A DNA stretch of 64,000 nucleotides from Gillisia sp. Hel1_33_143. GTDB lineage: Bacteria; Bacteroidota; Bacteroidia; Flavobacteriales; Flavobacteriaceae. Positions 43,679-52,480 of the stretch are shown here, in pieces. The stretch's first letter is position 1. Each line of letters opens with the position of its first letter. The notes beneath the pieces are model-generated. The model did no database searches. It had not been told where the DNA came from and saw nothing but the letters and a program-made list of their open reading frames with translations. The translations under genes were made by a program, and so were the position numbers. Location: the NCBI RefSeq assembly GCF_900104765.1, contig NZ_LT629737.1, positions 682,001-746,000 of the forward strand, in the 5' to 3' direction.

Positions 43679-46129
43679 ATGCTTAGACCTCTACTTATAA
43701 TAATCTTGCTTTTTAGCTTTCAAATAAACGCTCAGAATTATAAATTTCTAGGAGGTTATGATGCTTTGGGTGTACCGGAATATCTGGAAAGTGCTAATGA
43801 CGATATCAACCCGAAAAGCATGACTCTTATTGAGAATGCCTTACCAGAGTCTTATCCGGTACCAGATTACAATCCTCATTACATCTCTTCTGGTTATGAT
43901 AATGATGTACAATTAGAAAAAGATGCTGCGGTGTGGGTAACTTTTGTTAAGGAAGGTGCAGGTTATAGAAACGTACTTGGATTTTATACTTATGATCTTA
44001 ATGATGCTACTGCAACAAAACCTCAACCGGAAGATATCACCATTATCTTCCCAAACGTTTCCGCAAGTGGTTCTGGTGGAGGCCTTAGAAAAGGAAATAA
44101 AGTAAAGATTGGAGATTTTAAAGCAGGAACCGGAATTGGCTGGGTTCTACTTGCCAATGGATGGAATGGCTCTAAAGTTACTAAAGGGAACCTTCAGGTG
44201 TTTTCCAACCCAAAATACAATCCAGAAAGTTCTGAAGATCTAAAACAACATATGGTGTTGCTTGCAGATGAGCAGCAAGAAAGAATTTATCTGGGGATAG
44301 AAGATATAAGAAGAGATTGGAGCAACTGTGATCAGGATTTTAATGATGCTATCTTTTTTGTTACCGCAAACCCGTATGAAGCAATTAAGTCTTATAACTA
44401 TGCAGATATAAAGAGTGCTACAGATGTTAGTTCAGCCAATAAAGGTGGACTTGAAAGCAATGGAAGATTAGCAGGACTAATTGCCGAACGTAACTTCAAC
44501 AGACTTAAAAATAGTTACAATAAATTTCAAAAATCAAAACAACAAAATTTTAAGAGTGCCAATACCTTACAAAAAGGACCAAATGGTGTAGACCTAGCCT
44601 CTCTTCTACCAGCCTCCGGAATGTTTGGTACCGAAGTGGGAAAAATTTCAAGTCCGGAAGATCTTATGGGTATTACCAATGCTGAAGCTGTTTTTTCTGC
44701 AGATTATTATGAAGGAGATAAACGTATAGCTGCAGCCTTAATCACTAAGACCAAAGGGAGTATTTACAACCACTCTAAAGTGATCTGTGACCGTTTGAAT
44801 TCTGCAAGCTTAGAAGACATTAGAACCATCAATCTTAAAGGTTATGATCTGGTTATGATAAAAATATTAAGAGATAGCGGGCAGTTGGAATATGCTGTAA
44901 ATTTTTCTATCTCTTTAGATGATGTAAATAAGCTTTACTCTTTTTGGAACATCGCAGATTATCCTGCGGGAGATTTTGCAAATTTCCAGGTTTGGGGAGG
45001 AAGCATGGGCCAGGTTAGCAGTATTGCAGGGCATATAATAGATAAATTTTTAGCTTACAACTCATTGGTAAGCGATAAGATAGCTGGCAAGTTCCCTACC
45101 CTCTTTGTAAAACGTGGGTTTTATAAAGATGGCCAGCTTCATCTTATCGTGAAGAACAAGAATAAAGATGTAGGCTTTAAGATAGATGGAAACTTGAGAG
45201 AAACAGAGCTCGATGAAGAGATCTCTTTTACAAAACAACAATCTTTATCATCAGACTATGAGCAGGAAATAAGAATTGATGCGGGTAGCCTCTTTGATGT
45301 TGGTTTACAAATAAAAGGGTATAACTCTCCGCAACCAGACGCGCTTTATTTAGCCGATGGACCCTGGGGAATAGATTATGTGGCAGAAGAAACTCAAATA
45401 GACAATTTTAACATAGTTCCCGATACAGAGAAGAAATTTGCTACAGATCATAGACTGGAAAGAAACATAGCACTTAACGGAAAGGTGTATGGTACCGTTA
45501 ATCTTTTTAGAGCAATTCTTCCGGGAGACCTAGCTTTTGATAGTTCCCCTTTTACGGCAATAGAATTTGATATAAAAAATTCTAAAGCTGTTGAATTAAT
45601 ATTGGTAACAGAAGACCTACAAGATTGGGACAAGAGATTTCGATTAAAAATTGAAGCGCATCAAACTTTGGAAACTTTAAACCTAAGACTCTCAGATTTT
45701 ACTAATGGTAGCCAGAACTATAATAATGAACCTTTAAAAACCTTAGTGTTTTCTGTTCCTGGAGATTATTCTAGCTTCTCTAATTTTGAGTTGAATTTAG
45801 AAAAAGTATCATTTACAGATTTTAGAGATCTCCCGAATCTCCCAACAGAGGAACTTGCAAAAGATGAATTTATTGAAAAGCCCTATGCCTATAATTACCC
45901 TAACCCTTTCAAAACAAATACTACTGTAGTTTTACCCGAGGCCAGACTAACAGCAGATATTATCATATTCGATCTTAAAGGTAGACAGGTATGGAGCAAA
46001 AGTTATAGACCTAATTCTGCACAGATAGAATTTCCTGTAGAATTGTATAACATGACGCCGGGAATGTACAAAGCTTTAATAATTACTGAAAAAAATGAAA
46101 GATTTTCTATTAATTTATTGATGAAATAG
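43679..46129 (+). CDS. Secreted DUF4114 protein with T9SS sorting domain
   Basis: An 816-residue secreted protein. Signal peptide 1-19 (cleavage after INAQ). Residues about 75-235 form a DUF4114 domain (VTFVKEGAGYRNVLGFYTYD; DWSNCDQDFNDAIFFV, a calcium-type acidic loop). LruC-like DUF4114 proteins are structural or surface proteins; a second DUF4114-like pattern is not seen. A middle region (295-730) is of unknown beta-rich type. The last 80 residues (YNYPNPFKTNTTV ... GMYKALI) are a type A T9SS sorting domain, so it is exported through the outer membrane and attached or released. The triple LytTR-type repeat upstream makes it the strongest candidate target of the NO phosphorelay, perhaps a matrix protein. 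Confidence 0.85.
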   Translation: MLRPLLIIILLFSFQINAQNYKFLGGYDALGVPEYLESANDDINPKSMTLIENALPESYPVPDYNPHYISSGYDNDVQLEKDAAVWVTFVKEGAGYRNVLGFYTYDLNDATATKPQPEDITIIFPNVSASGSGGGLRKGNKVKIGDFKAGTGIGWVLLANGWNGSKVTKGNLQVFSNPKYNPESSEDLKQHMVLLADEQQERIYLGIEDIRRDWSNCDQDFNDAIFFVTANPYEAIKSYNYADIKSATDVSSANKGGLESNGRLAGLIAERNFNRLKNSYNKFQKSKQQNFKSANTLQKGPNGVDLASLLPASGMFGTEVGKISSPEDLMGITNAEAVFSADYYEGDKRIAAALITKTKGSIYNHSKVICDRLNSASLEDIRTINLKGYDLVMIKILRDSGQLEYAVNFSISLDDVNKLYSFWNIADYPAGDFANFQVWGGSMGQVSSIAGHIIDKFLAYNSLVSDKIAGKFPTLFVKRGFYKDGQLHLIVKNKNKDVGFKIDGNLRETELDEEISFTKQQSLSSDYEQEIRIDAGSLFDVGLQIKGYNSPQPDALYLADGPWGIDYVAEETQIDNFNIVPDTEKKFATDHRLERNIALNGKVYGTVNLFRAILPGDLAFDSSPFTAIEFDIKNSKAVELILVTEDLQDWDKRFRLKIEAHQTLETLNLRLSDFTNGSQNYNNEPLKTLVFSVPGDYSSFSNFELNLEKVSFTDFRDLPNLPTEELAKDEFIEKPYAYNYPNPFKTNTTVVLPEARLTADIIIFDLKGRQVWSKSYRPNSAQIEFPVELYNMTPGMYKALIITEKNERFSINLLMK

Positions 46130-46162
46130 ATTAATTAGGTTGATTGGTTGGTTAGCTAGTTG

Positions 46163-46191
46163 AGCCGGGGGAATTCCCTCGGCTTTTTTTA
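46163..46191 (+). terminator. Intrinsic terminator of the T9SS gene
   Basis: AGCCGGGGG (46163-46171) pairs with CCCTCGGCT (46176-46184) across a 4-nt loop, with one G-T pair, followed by a T run. Confidence 0.85.
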
Positions 46192-46413
46192 TTTAATTTT
46201 TATTGAAATATGAACTTGATAATAACTTTCACAAAAAATCTAAATTTTTATTTCATTTTAAATAATGTTTAACTCATTTCGATAATAAATAATATTATAT
46301 TAGTCTCTGCCCTACCAGAATGCCAAATTCATAATTGTACCCTTAAATAATTTTTTTGGGTTTTTGATAGTTGGCAAAATCTAATCAATTATAACAATGA
46401 TCATTTTCCCCGA

Positions 46414-48177
46414 ATGATAAAAAGAGTTACTAAATATTACCTACCTCTTTTAGTAGTAAGTCTACTGCTATCTATATGGATATTTTATAATGAAAAAAAG
46501 AACATCTCCAATTTGGAGTTAAAAGAACTCGCGCTTAAAAGCAATCTTATTGTTGAAAATCTTAATCCTGTAATTGCAAATATCTTTTATTGGAGTCAGA
46601 ATGATTTTACAAAAGAAGATTTTGACCCACGATACAACCAAAAATACGAAGAGCAACTGGGTAATTTTATTGTAGGCATGAATCATTACAGTCAGTTTAG
46701 ATTCATTAAAAAAAATGGAGAAGAGGCACTACGACTAATAAGAACTAAAGATGGTAAAATTATAAATGACCTGAATTTTCAAAATAAAAAAAATGAAGGA
46801 TATTTTAAAAAGACCATTGCATTAGATAGCAGTGAAATTTATCTCTCTCCATTAAATTTAAATATTGAAAATGGCAAAATAGAAAGACCATTTAGTCCAA
46901 TGATTAGAGGTGGCGCTCCTGTTTTTAATAAATCTGGAGAAAAACTTGGAATGGTAGTTATAAACTACGATGCTAAAGAATTACTCGCTACGCTTACTAA
47001 AAAATTAAATTACACATTCTACCTGGTAGATTCTAATGGTAAATTTCTTGCCAATTCAGAAAATAACAACAGAGCTTTTAAACATCTAACAGATCCAAAT
47101 AACCATCAGGATTTTCCTACCAACTTTCCAAAAACGTGGAAAGCTATTACCCAAGATAAAGAAACTCAATTTGGAACCGGAAAGAATTTTTGGATTGTAA
47201 ATAAGTTGGACTTTAAAGAAGCAATTTCTCATTTTAATGTAATAGATAGCAATCGTTCTAAATTAATTTCTTCTAATGAGTGGTATCTTATCTCTAGAGT
47301 TTCAAATACAGATGTATTAGCTGCTTCTATGAACTTCTATTTAGCCCTCTTTGTATTAAACCTTATTTCTTTTATCATCATTGCCTATGTGGCTAAAAGT
47401 GAAATAAAGAATGAAAAAATAAAAGAGGTCTATTTGTTAAGACTTAAAAAGAAAAGGAAAGCGCTTGAAAATCAAAATGTGCTGCTCACATCTATAAAAA
47501 CGAAATTAGAATTAAGAAATAGGCAGCTTAAAGAATACAATAGTATAGTAGCACATAATTTAAGAGCTCCAACTACAAGTATGTCTGCACTCATTTCTAT
47601 GGTAAGTGGTTCCGAAGACTATGAAGAAGTAAAAACAATTATTCCAAAATTAAATACTATATCGGGTAGTATTAATACACTTGTTCAAGACCTGTTAACC
47701 TATGTGAGAGTTCTTAATGATGATAACATAGAAATAGAAAAATTCGAGATCAAACCAGTTATAGAACAGTCGCTTTGTTTGTTTGTAGAGACCTTAGATG
47801 GTACTGTAAATGTAGAAATAGATCTAAGCGGTTGGAATACTATTAAATTCTCAAAAATATATTTTCAGAGTGTTATTCAAAATTTAATCTCCAACGCTAT
47901 TAAATACAGAGATCCAACTAAAGAAAGTTATATCAAGATCAAGACACTCAGGCAAAAAGAAAAAAGAATTCTTATAGTGGAAGATAATGGAATTGGAATT
48001 AATCTTGAAAAACATCAATCAGAAATCTTTAAATTGTACCGAAGATTTCACAGAAATGTTTCTGGTAAGGGTATGGGCCTTTTTATGGTAAAAACCCAGT
48101 TAGAATCTTTAAATGCCGAAATTAGAGTAGAGAGCGAATACGGTAAAGGCTCCTCATTTATTATCACGTTCAATTAA
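46414..48177 (+). CDS. Membrane sensor histidine kinase with Cache-like periplasmic domain
   Basis: A 587-residue kinase with two helices (about 9-25 and 305-330) enclosing a periplasmic Cache/LuxQ-type sensor (30-300). IYLSPLNLNIENGKIERPFSPMIRGGAPVFN is a double-Cache signature of small-molecule sensors. A coiled linker (335-372) precedes HisKA with His381 in SIVAHNLRAPTTSM and the ATPase domain (480-587; EDNGIGINLEKH, GKGMGLFMVKT). The ligand is unknown. The receiver gene follows by 12 bp. No LytTR-type repeat was seen in the 222-bp upstream spacer. Confidence 0.88.
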   Translation: MIKRVTKYYLPLLVVSLLLSIWIFYNEKKNISNLELKELALKSNLIVENLNPVIANIFYWSQNDFTKEDFDPRYNQKYEEQLGNFIVGMNHYSQFRFIKKNGEEALRLIRTKDGKIINDLNFQNKKNEGYFKKTIALDSSEIYLSPLNLNIENGKIERPFSPMIRGGAPVFNKSGEKLGMVVINYDAKELLATLTKKLNYTFYLVDSNGKFLANSENNNRAFKHLTDPNNHQDFPTNFPKTWKAITQDKETQFGTGKNFWIVNKLDFKEAISHFNVIDSNRSKLISSNEWYLISRVSNTDVLAASMNFYLALFVLNLISFIIIAYVAKSEIKNEKIKEVYLLRLKKKRKALENQNVLLTSIKTKLELRNRQLKEYNSIVAHNLRAPTTSMSALISMVSGSEDYEEVKTIIPKLNTISGSINTLVQDLLTYVRVLNDDNIEIEKFEIKPVIEQSLCLFVETLDGTVNVEIDLSGWNTIKFSKIYFQSVIQNLISNAIKYRDPTKESYIKIKTLRQKEKRILIVEDNGIGINLEKHQSEIFKLYRRFHRNVSGKGMGLFMVKTQLESLNAEIRVESEYGKGSSFIITFN

Positions 48178-48189
48178 AACTAAATAGCC

Positions 48190-48606
48190 ATGATTTTTTT
48201 TCTTATAGACGATGATCCAATCTTTCAATTTATAACCGACAAGACCTTAAAAAGAATTAATCCACAAGTTGTAGTAGAAAAGTATGCCGATGGAGAAGAA
48301 GGCATCAATTGTATTAAATCAAGATTATCGAATACTGCCATGCTACCAGATGTAGTTTTACTTGATATTAATATGCCGTTTATGAATGGATGGCAATTTT
48401 TAAAAGAATACAATAATCTAAGTAAAGATATAGATAAGAATATCCAAATCTATATGCTTACTTCTTCTGACGATCCTGAGGATGTTGAAAAAGCCAAAAA
48501 ATTTAGTGAACTTTCCGGCTATCTTATCAAACCGATTACAGAATTAGAACTTGAAGTTCTTATTAGGGAATTCCCAATAAAAACATGGTATCAGCCAAAC
48601 TGTTAA
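48190..48606 (+). CDS. Single-domain response regulator
   Basis: A 138-residue receiver of the CheY/Rcp1 type: acidic pocket DDDP, phosphoacceptor Asp59 in VLLDINMPF, switch LTSSDDPED and Lys in YLIKPITELE. There is no output domain. It is cotranscribed with the Cache kinase and is its probable partner. It lies next to the glycan locus, so it may act on an enzyme or exporter there, but no target is visible. It is convergent with the TPR/barrel gene, 8 bp away. Confidence 0.9.
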   Translation: MIFFLIDDDPIFQFITDKTLKRINPQVVVEKYADGEEGINCIKSRLSNTAMLPDVVLLDINMPFMNGWQFLKEYNNLSKDIDKNIQIYMLTSSDDPEDVEKAKKFSELSGYLIKPITELELEVLIREFPIKTWYQPNC

Positions 48607-48614
48607 GCCAATAT

Positions 48615-50669
48615 TTAATATTTAAAAATAGGCTTCTTGCTTACAAACCATTTTAAGTTTAGCCCCAATTCTGTATACGTAAATCCTGCTGCAGTAGCAG
48701 AAGCTATATTACTGTGATTTCCATAGATACCTGCTACAAATCTATCTGAAATTTGATAGCCAAATTTTCCCTGAAGTCTATAGGTTCCTTGTTTTTCTTG
48801 ATCTTCTATAAATTGATATCCGGTGGCTGCGGTTAGATCATATAGAAGTTTACTATTCTGATTATTCTGTGTAAGACTTAAGAAGACCTCTGCAGCATGA
48901 AATTTCTCCGGACTAAAATAAATAGCCGGAACTTGGTCTTTAAAGGTGATGTATTGATAATTAAGTCCTCCTTTTAAGAATGGCTTCTTCAAAATATTAT
49001 AATACAAAGAGGTAAATAGTAAATTTCTAGTATTATCGTCGCTCTGTTGTGTATATAGATACTGCAAATACCAACCTAAACCAAAAGTTGTTGAATAGTT
49101 GTTATTTAAAAAGAAATGATTCCCTGCTATTTTTCTATTCAGCAATTCAGCATTAAAATCTTGAAGATCTCTTCTATATCCAATCTCCAGATCATTTCTA
49201 GAAAATGGTTTTAATTGTGCTGCAACTTCTGCCACCAGATTGGTGAAATCTGTAAATTCTGAAGTTGCTTTTACCAATCCAACATTAGCTCTTAATACAA
49301 ACCCTGGCTGTAGTTGATATTTTCCTGCAAGGCTGAAATAATTAGAATTGGCTTCCTGTAGATCTTTGGTGTTTTTTGTATTTCTATAAGAATACACTCC
49401 AGAAACTTCCAATTTTGTACTTAAAGGTAATCGTAACGATGTGGTGGTTGCCAGTGCTCTGTTATTTCCATTATCATAAGAATAACTCAAATTTTCTTCT
49501 AGCATTGGAGTAAAAGACTTATCTAATTTCACCAAAAATTGTTGTGCATCTAATTGATTTTTGTAGATCTCTAATGTTGTATTAGCATATTGTTTGGCTT
49601 CTATCGCCTCGCCATTAGCAAAGTGAGCGTTTGCCAACCCTAAATTTCCATCAAAAGAAGTAGCGTCTAATGCTAATAACTGCTGGTAATTATTGATACT
49701 AGATTTAAAGTTTCCGGTATACATCCCCAAGGTGGCTTTAAGAGCTAAGATCTTTTTTGGCTCATTATAATTAGTTTTCATTCTATCCAGAAAATCTTCA
49801 GCTCGCTTATATTTTGAATTCCAGATAAGTGCTTGTACATAGCGCTCTTCAGCTTCAAATTTTCGCAAAGTGTCGTTAGTGGTTTTAGAGAGTTCTAAAG
49901 CTTTTTCTGCATAATTCAAGGCAGTCTTATCATCTTCATCTATATGATACGCTAAAGAAATTCCGCTGAAAGCAAGAATACTATCATTCTTATTTATAGC
50001 AAGCTCCTCGTAAACGCTCTTGGCTGCAGATCCATTTTTTGTGATAAGATAAAGATTGGCCTTATTTAATAAGGTTTCTTTGTCTAAAGGGAAGTCGGTA
50101 AGGTTGTCATCTAAAAAGTTCAAAGCACTCTCATAGTTCCTTTCCTGCAAGTCTTGATTTGCATAGCCAAGTCTAATATATTTTTGAGAGATCTTAGCGC
50201 TTGGATTCCCGGGAGATTTCTTTAAAGCCAGCTCTATATAATTTAAAGCGGGTTTATACTCTTTTAAATTGCTTAATGTATTTGCATAGCCTAATAATGC
50301 ACCAAAATTATCTGGATGTTCTTCTACTAAATTTGCGTAGTAGGATTTTGCCTTTTTATAATCTTTATTCCAAAGTAGGCTTTCTGCATAATTAAGTTGG
50401 ATCTCCAGATCGTTTGGATATGTTACCAACATTTCTTCAAATAAAGCTATAGCCTCTTGCGGTTGATCATTAAGTCCAATGGCACGCCCGTAACATAGTT
50501 TAGCGGTCTTATTCTCTGGGTATTCTTTAAGAATATCTGCAAAGAACATTTCTGCTTTTGCAAATTCTCCTTTTTCTAATTGATCAAAACCTTTTTGCAT
50601 CTCTTGAGCAGAAGCTCCAAGACCTAAGAAAAGCATTAGAATAACTAAAAATCGTTGGGTAACTATCAT
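48615..50669 (-). CDS. TPR protein with outer-membrane beta-barrel (PgaA/PelB-like exporter)
   Basis: A 684-residue outer-membrane protein from ATG 50669; an in-frame TTG ten codons upstream is less likely because the signal peptide MIVTQRFLVILMLFLGLGASAQ starts at the ATG. Residues about 22-400 are tandem TPR repeats (KGEFAKAEMFFADILKEYPENKTAKL; EEMLVTYPNDLEIQLNYAESL). Residues about 405-684 are a beta-barrel (YaiO-like), ending LGLNLKWF. The layout equals that of PgaA, PelB and AlgK-AlgE type exporters: a periplasmic TPR scaffold plus outer-membrane pore. It probably exports or binds the glycan made by the adjacent genes. Confidence 0.8.
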   Translation of the reverse strand: MIVTQRFLVILMLFLGLGASAQEMQKGFDQLEKGEFAKAEMFFADILKEYPENKTAKLCYGRAIGLNDQPQEAIALFEEMLVTYPNDLEIQLNYAESLLWNKDYKKAKSYYANLVEEHPDNFGALLGYANTLSNLKEYKPALNYIELALKKSPGNPSAKISQKYIRLGYANQDLQERNYESALNFLDDNLTDFPLDKETLLNKANLYLITKNGSAAKSVYEELAINKNDSILAFSGISLAYHIDEDDKTALNYAEKALELSKTTNDTLRKFEAEERYVQALIWNSKYKRAEDFLDRMKTNYNEPKKILALKATLGMYTGNFKSSINNYQQLLALDATSFDGNLGLANAHFANGEAIEAKQYANTTLEIYKNQLDAQQFLVKLDKSFTPMLEENLSYSYDNGNNRALATTTSLRLPLSTKLEVSGVYSYRNTKNTKDLQEANSNYFSLAGKYQLQPGFVLRANVGLVKATSEFTDFTNLVAEVAAQLKPFSRNDLEIGYRRDLQDFNAELLNRKIAGNHFFLNNNYSTTFGLGWYLQYLYTQQSDDNTRNLLFTSLYYNILKKPFLKGGLNYQYITFKDQVPAIYFSPEKFHAAEVFLSLTQNNQNSKLLYDLTAATGYQFIEDQEKQGTYRLQGKFGYQISDRFVAGIYGNHSNIASATAAGFTYTELGLNLKWFVSKKPIFKY

Positions 50670-50716
50670 AATGTAGGCTGGTTTGTTGGACACTAGCAAG
50701 TTAAATAAACATCTGT

Positions 50717-50747
50717 CATATTCACCTATAGCAAACTACCAATCATC
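50717..50747. promoter_or_regulatory. LytTR-type direct repeat between TPR/barrel and STAS genes
   Basis: CATATTCACC (50717) and ACCAATCATC (50738) are 21 bp apart in a divergent promoter region, 48 bp from the barrel ATG and 68 bp from the STAS ATG. Each carries one base difference from the strong sites. Confidence 0.5.
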
Positions 50748-50815
50748 GAAAGTTAATCTATATACATTGAAATTACCAAGATATTAGCATCAGTATTAAT
50801 ATAATACCTCAAATT

Positions 50816-51127
50816 ATGGCACTATCTATAAGAGTTAACAACGGAGTTTTTGAAATGACAGGTAGACTAACATCTGATAATACAAATCAAGTAATCAAAT
50901 ATTTTAAGATCATTCTTAAAATGAATACTCGCATAAAGATAAGCTTAGAAAAATTGGACACTATAGATATGACGGGTATCCTAAAGTTAAAAAGATTATC
51001 CAAATATGCCAAAGAGAATGGGGTACACATAAGCTTTCTAAGTGCGCCACATGCCAAGATCAACACTACCTTATTTGGTTCTGGCATAACGCTTTCCACT
51101 TTTAATGCATCAAAATATTCAGCATAA
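50816..51127 (+). CDS. STAS-domain protein (anti-sigma factor antagonist-like)
   Basis: A 103-residue protein with a STAS fold: IRVNNGVFEMTGRLTSDN, then ISLEKLDTIDMTGILKLKRL, where the usual phosphoserine of D-S-S-G is replaced by Met-Thr (Thr near residue 56), and FGSGITLSTF. Such proteins act as switches, bound or released by kinases or phosphatases; no anti-sigma kinase is visible in the window. It precedes the flippase gene by 14 bp, so it is likely cotranscribed and may regulate glycan synthesis post-translationally. Confidence 0.75.
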   Translation: MALSIRVNNGVFEMTGRLTSDNTNQVIKYFKIILKMNTRIKISLEKLDTIDMTGILKLKRLSKYAKENGVHISFLSAPHAKINTTLFGSGITLSTFNASKYSA

Positions 51128-51141
51128 TAAAATCTACCACC

Positions 51142-52392
51142 ATGATCACCTTAAAACTTAAGTCTTTTAGCTTCAACCTTAAATCTGAACAGATCTTTAT
51201 GATAAGTGCCCTTTTGGTTAATGTGGGTAATTATCTATATAATTTGGTACTAGGGCGATTGCTTGGACCACAAGCCTTTGCAGATGCAGCCATTTTGGTA
51301 ACATTTTTACTTATTCTGTCTTTCTTGGCAATGACCCTGCAGATCACGGTAGCCAAATTTACCGGAAGTTTTGACGAAGCAAAAAGAGAGTCATTTTTGA
51401 AGGTTTCCAGAAAATGGGGATTTATCGTAGGTTCTATAACAGGACTTTTGATTATTCTGTTTTCTGGAGAGCTCAAAAATTGGTTTCAAACTAGCTCGTC
51501 TTTAATGTTCAGTATTTTTGGTGTGGGTGTTCCCCTTTACTTTGTAATGAGTGTGAATAGAGGTTTTTTTCAAGGAGAACAAGATTTTATAAAGCTTTCT
51601 CTTACTTATCAATTTGAAATGCTTACTCGCTTATTTCTAACCTTAAGCCTTATTTTAATACTTCCATTCAACAGCGCCGATCTAATTTCCTTTGGAATAT
51701 TGATCTCTTTTATACCTGGCTTAATGCCTTATAAGAAAATAAACGTTGCCAATCTGCCAAAAATATCTGTGGATGAATTATCTCACCTAAAGAAGTTTGT
51801 GGCTATAACTGCCTTTTACGAGCTTACCCAGATCTTGATAAACAATGGAGACATCTTATTGGTAAAACATTATTTTGATGCAAACACAGCCGGACTTTAT
51901 GCTTCTTTGGCACTTATTGGTAGACTAGTTTACTTTGTAGCCTGGATGTTTGTAATGCTTTTATTACCCGAAGTTGTAAAACGATCTAAAGCCGGATTAG
52001 ATACTACCAAGTTGTTTTTTAAATACTTAACAATGATAGGATTTCTTGCTTTAGCAGTGGTAGTTACAACTATGCTTTTTCCTGAATTGATCATTCGTAT
52101 GATGTTTGGAGAAGCGTATTTAGAGATTGCAGGATTGTTATGGAAATATGCCTTAGCAAGTTCTCTTTTTGCAATCGCCAATGTATTTGTATACTATTTC
52201 CTTTCGCTAGATAAATATATTCCGGTATTACTTTCTGGGATCTTTGGGGTAGTTCAACTGAGCATGCTTAGTATTTGGCATAATAGCTTAGCTCAAGTGG
52301 TTGATCTACAAATTATTGCCATGATCTCTCTACTATTTATTCAAGTCTCTTATTTCCTTTATCAGAACAAAGGAATATTTCACCGAAAGTAA
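51142..52392 (+). CDS. MOP-family polysaccharide flippase
   Basis: A 416-residue membrane protein with about twelve helices of the polysaccharide-biosynthesis (Wzx/RfbX) family. It starts EQIFMISALLVNVGNYLYNLVLGRLLGPQAFADAA, and SVNRGFFQGEQDFIKLSLTYQFE (about 133-155) is the conserved middle. It would flip lipid-linked saccharide, or help move polymer as PelG does, across the inner membrane. It follows the STAS gene and precedes GT4 with an 88-bp gap containing another LytTR-type repeat. Confidence 0.85.
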   Translation: MITLKLKSFSFNLKSEQIFMISALLVNVGNYLYNLVLGRLLGPQAFADAAILVTFLLILSFLAMTLQITVAKFTGSFDEAKRESFLKVSRKWGFIVGSITGLLIILFSGELKNWFQTSSSLMFSIFGVGVPLYFVMSVNRGFFQGEQDFIKLSLTYQFEMLTRLFLTLSLILILPFNSADLISFGILISFIPGLMPYKKINVANLPKISVDELSHLKKFVAITAFYELTQILINNGDILLVKHYFDANTAGLYASLALIGRLVYFVAWMFVMLLLPEVVKRSKAGLDTTKLFFKYLTMIGFLALAVVVTTMLFPELIIRMMFGEAYLEIAGLLWKYALASSLFAIANVFVYYFLSLDKYIPVLLSGIFGVVQLSMLSIWHNSLAQVVDLQIIAMISLLFIQVSYFLYQNKGIFHRK

Positions 52393-52405
52393 ATCCCCAT
52401 CTACC
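52375..52405 (+). promoter_or_regulatory. LytTR-type direct repeat before the GT4 gene
   Basis: ATATTTCACC (52375) and CCCATCTACC (52396), 21 bp apart and each followed by GAAA, overlap the end of the flippase gene. A -7-like GATATTTA starts 31 bp later (52437-52444). Confidence 0.5.
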
Positions 52406-52480
52406 GAAAATATCTCTTATACAGATGTAAAGATTAGATATTTACATCAAGAAACATAATAACCTTTAAAACACAGCATC

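Noticed and set aside
50670-50699. Upstream TTG start for the TPR/barrel protein
   Set aside because: It would put ten polar residues before a normal signal peptide; the ATG at 50669 fits better.
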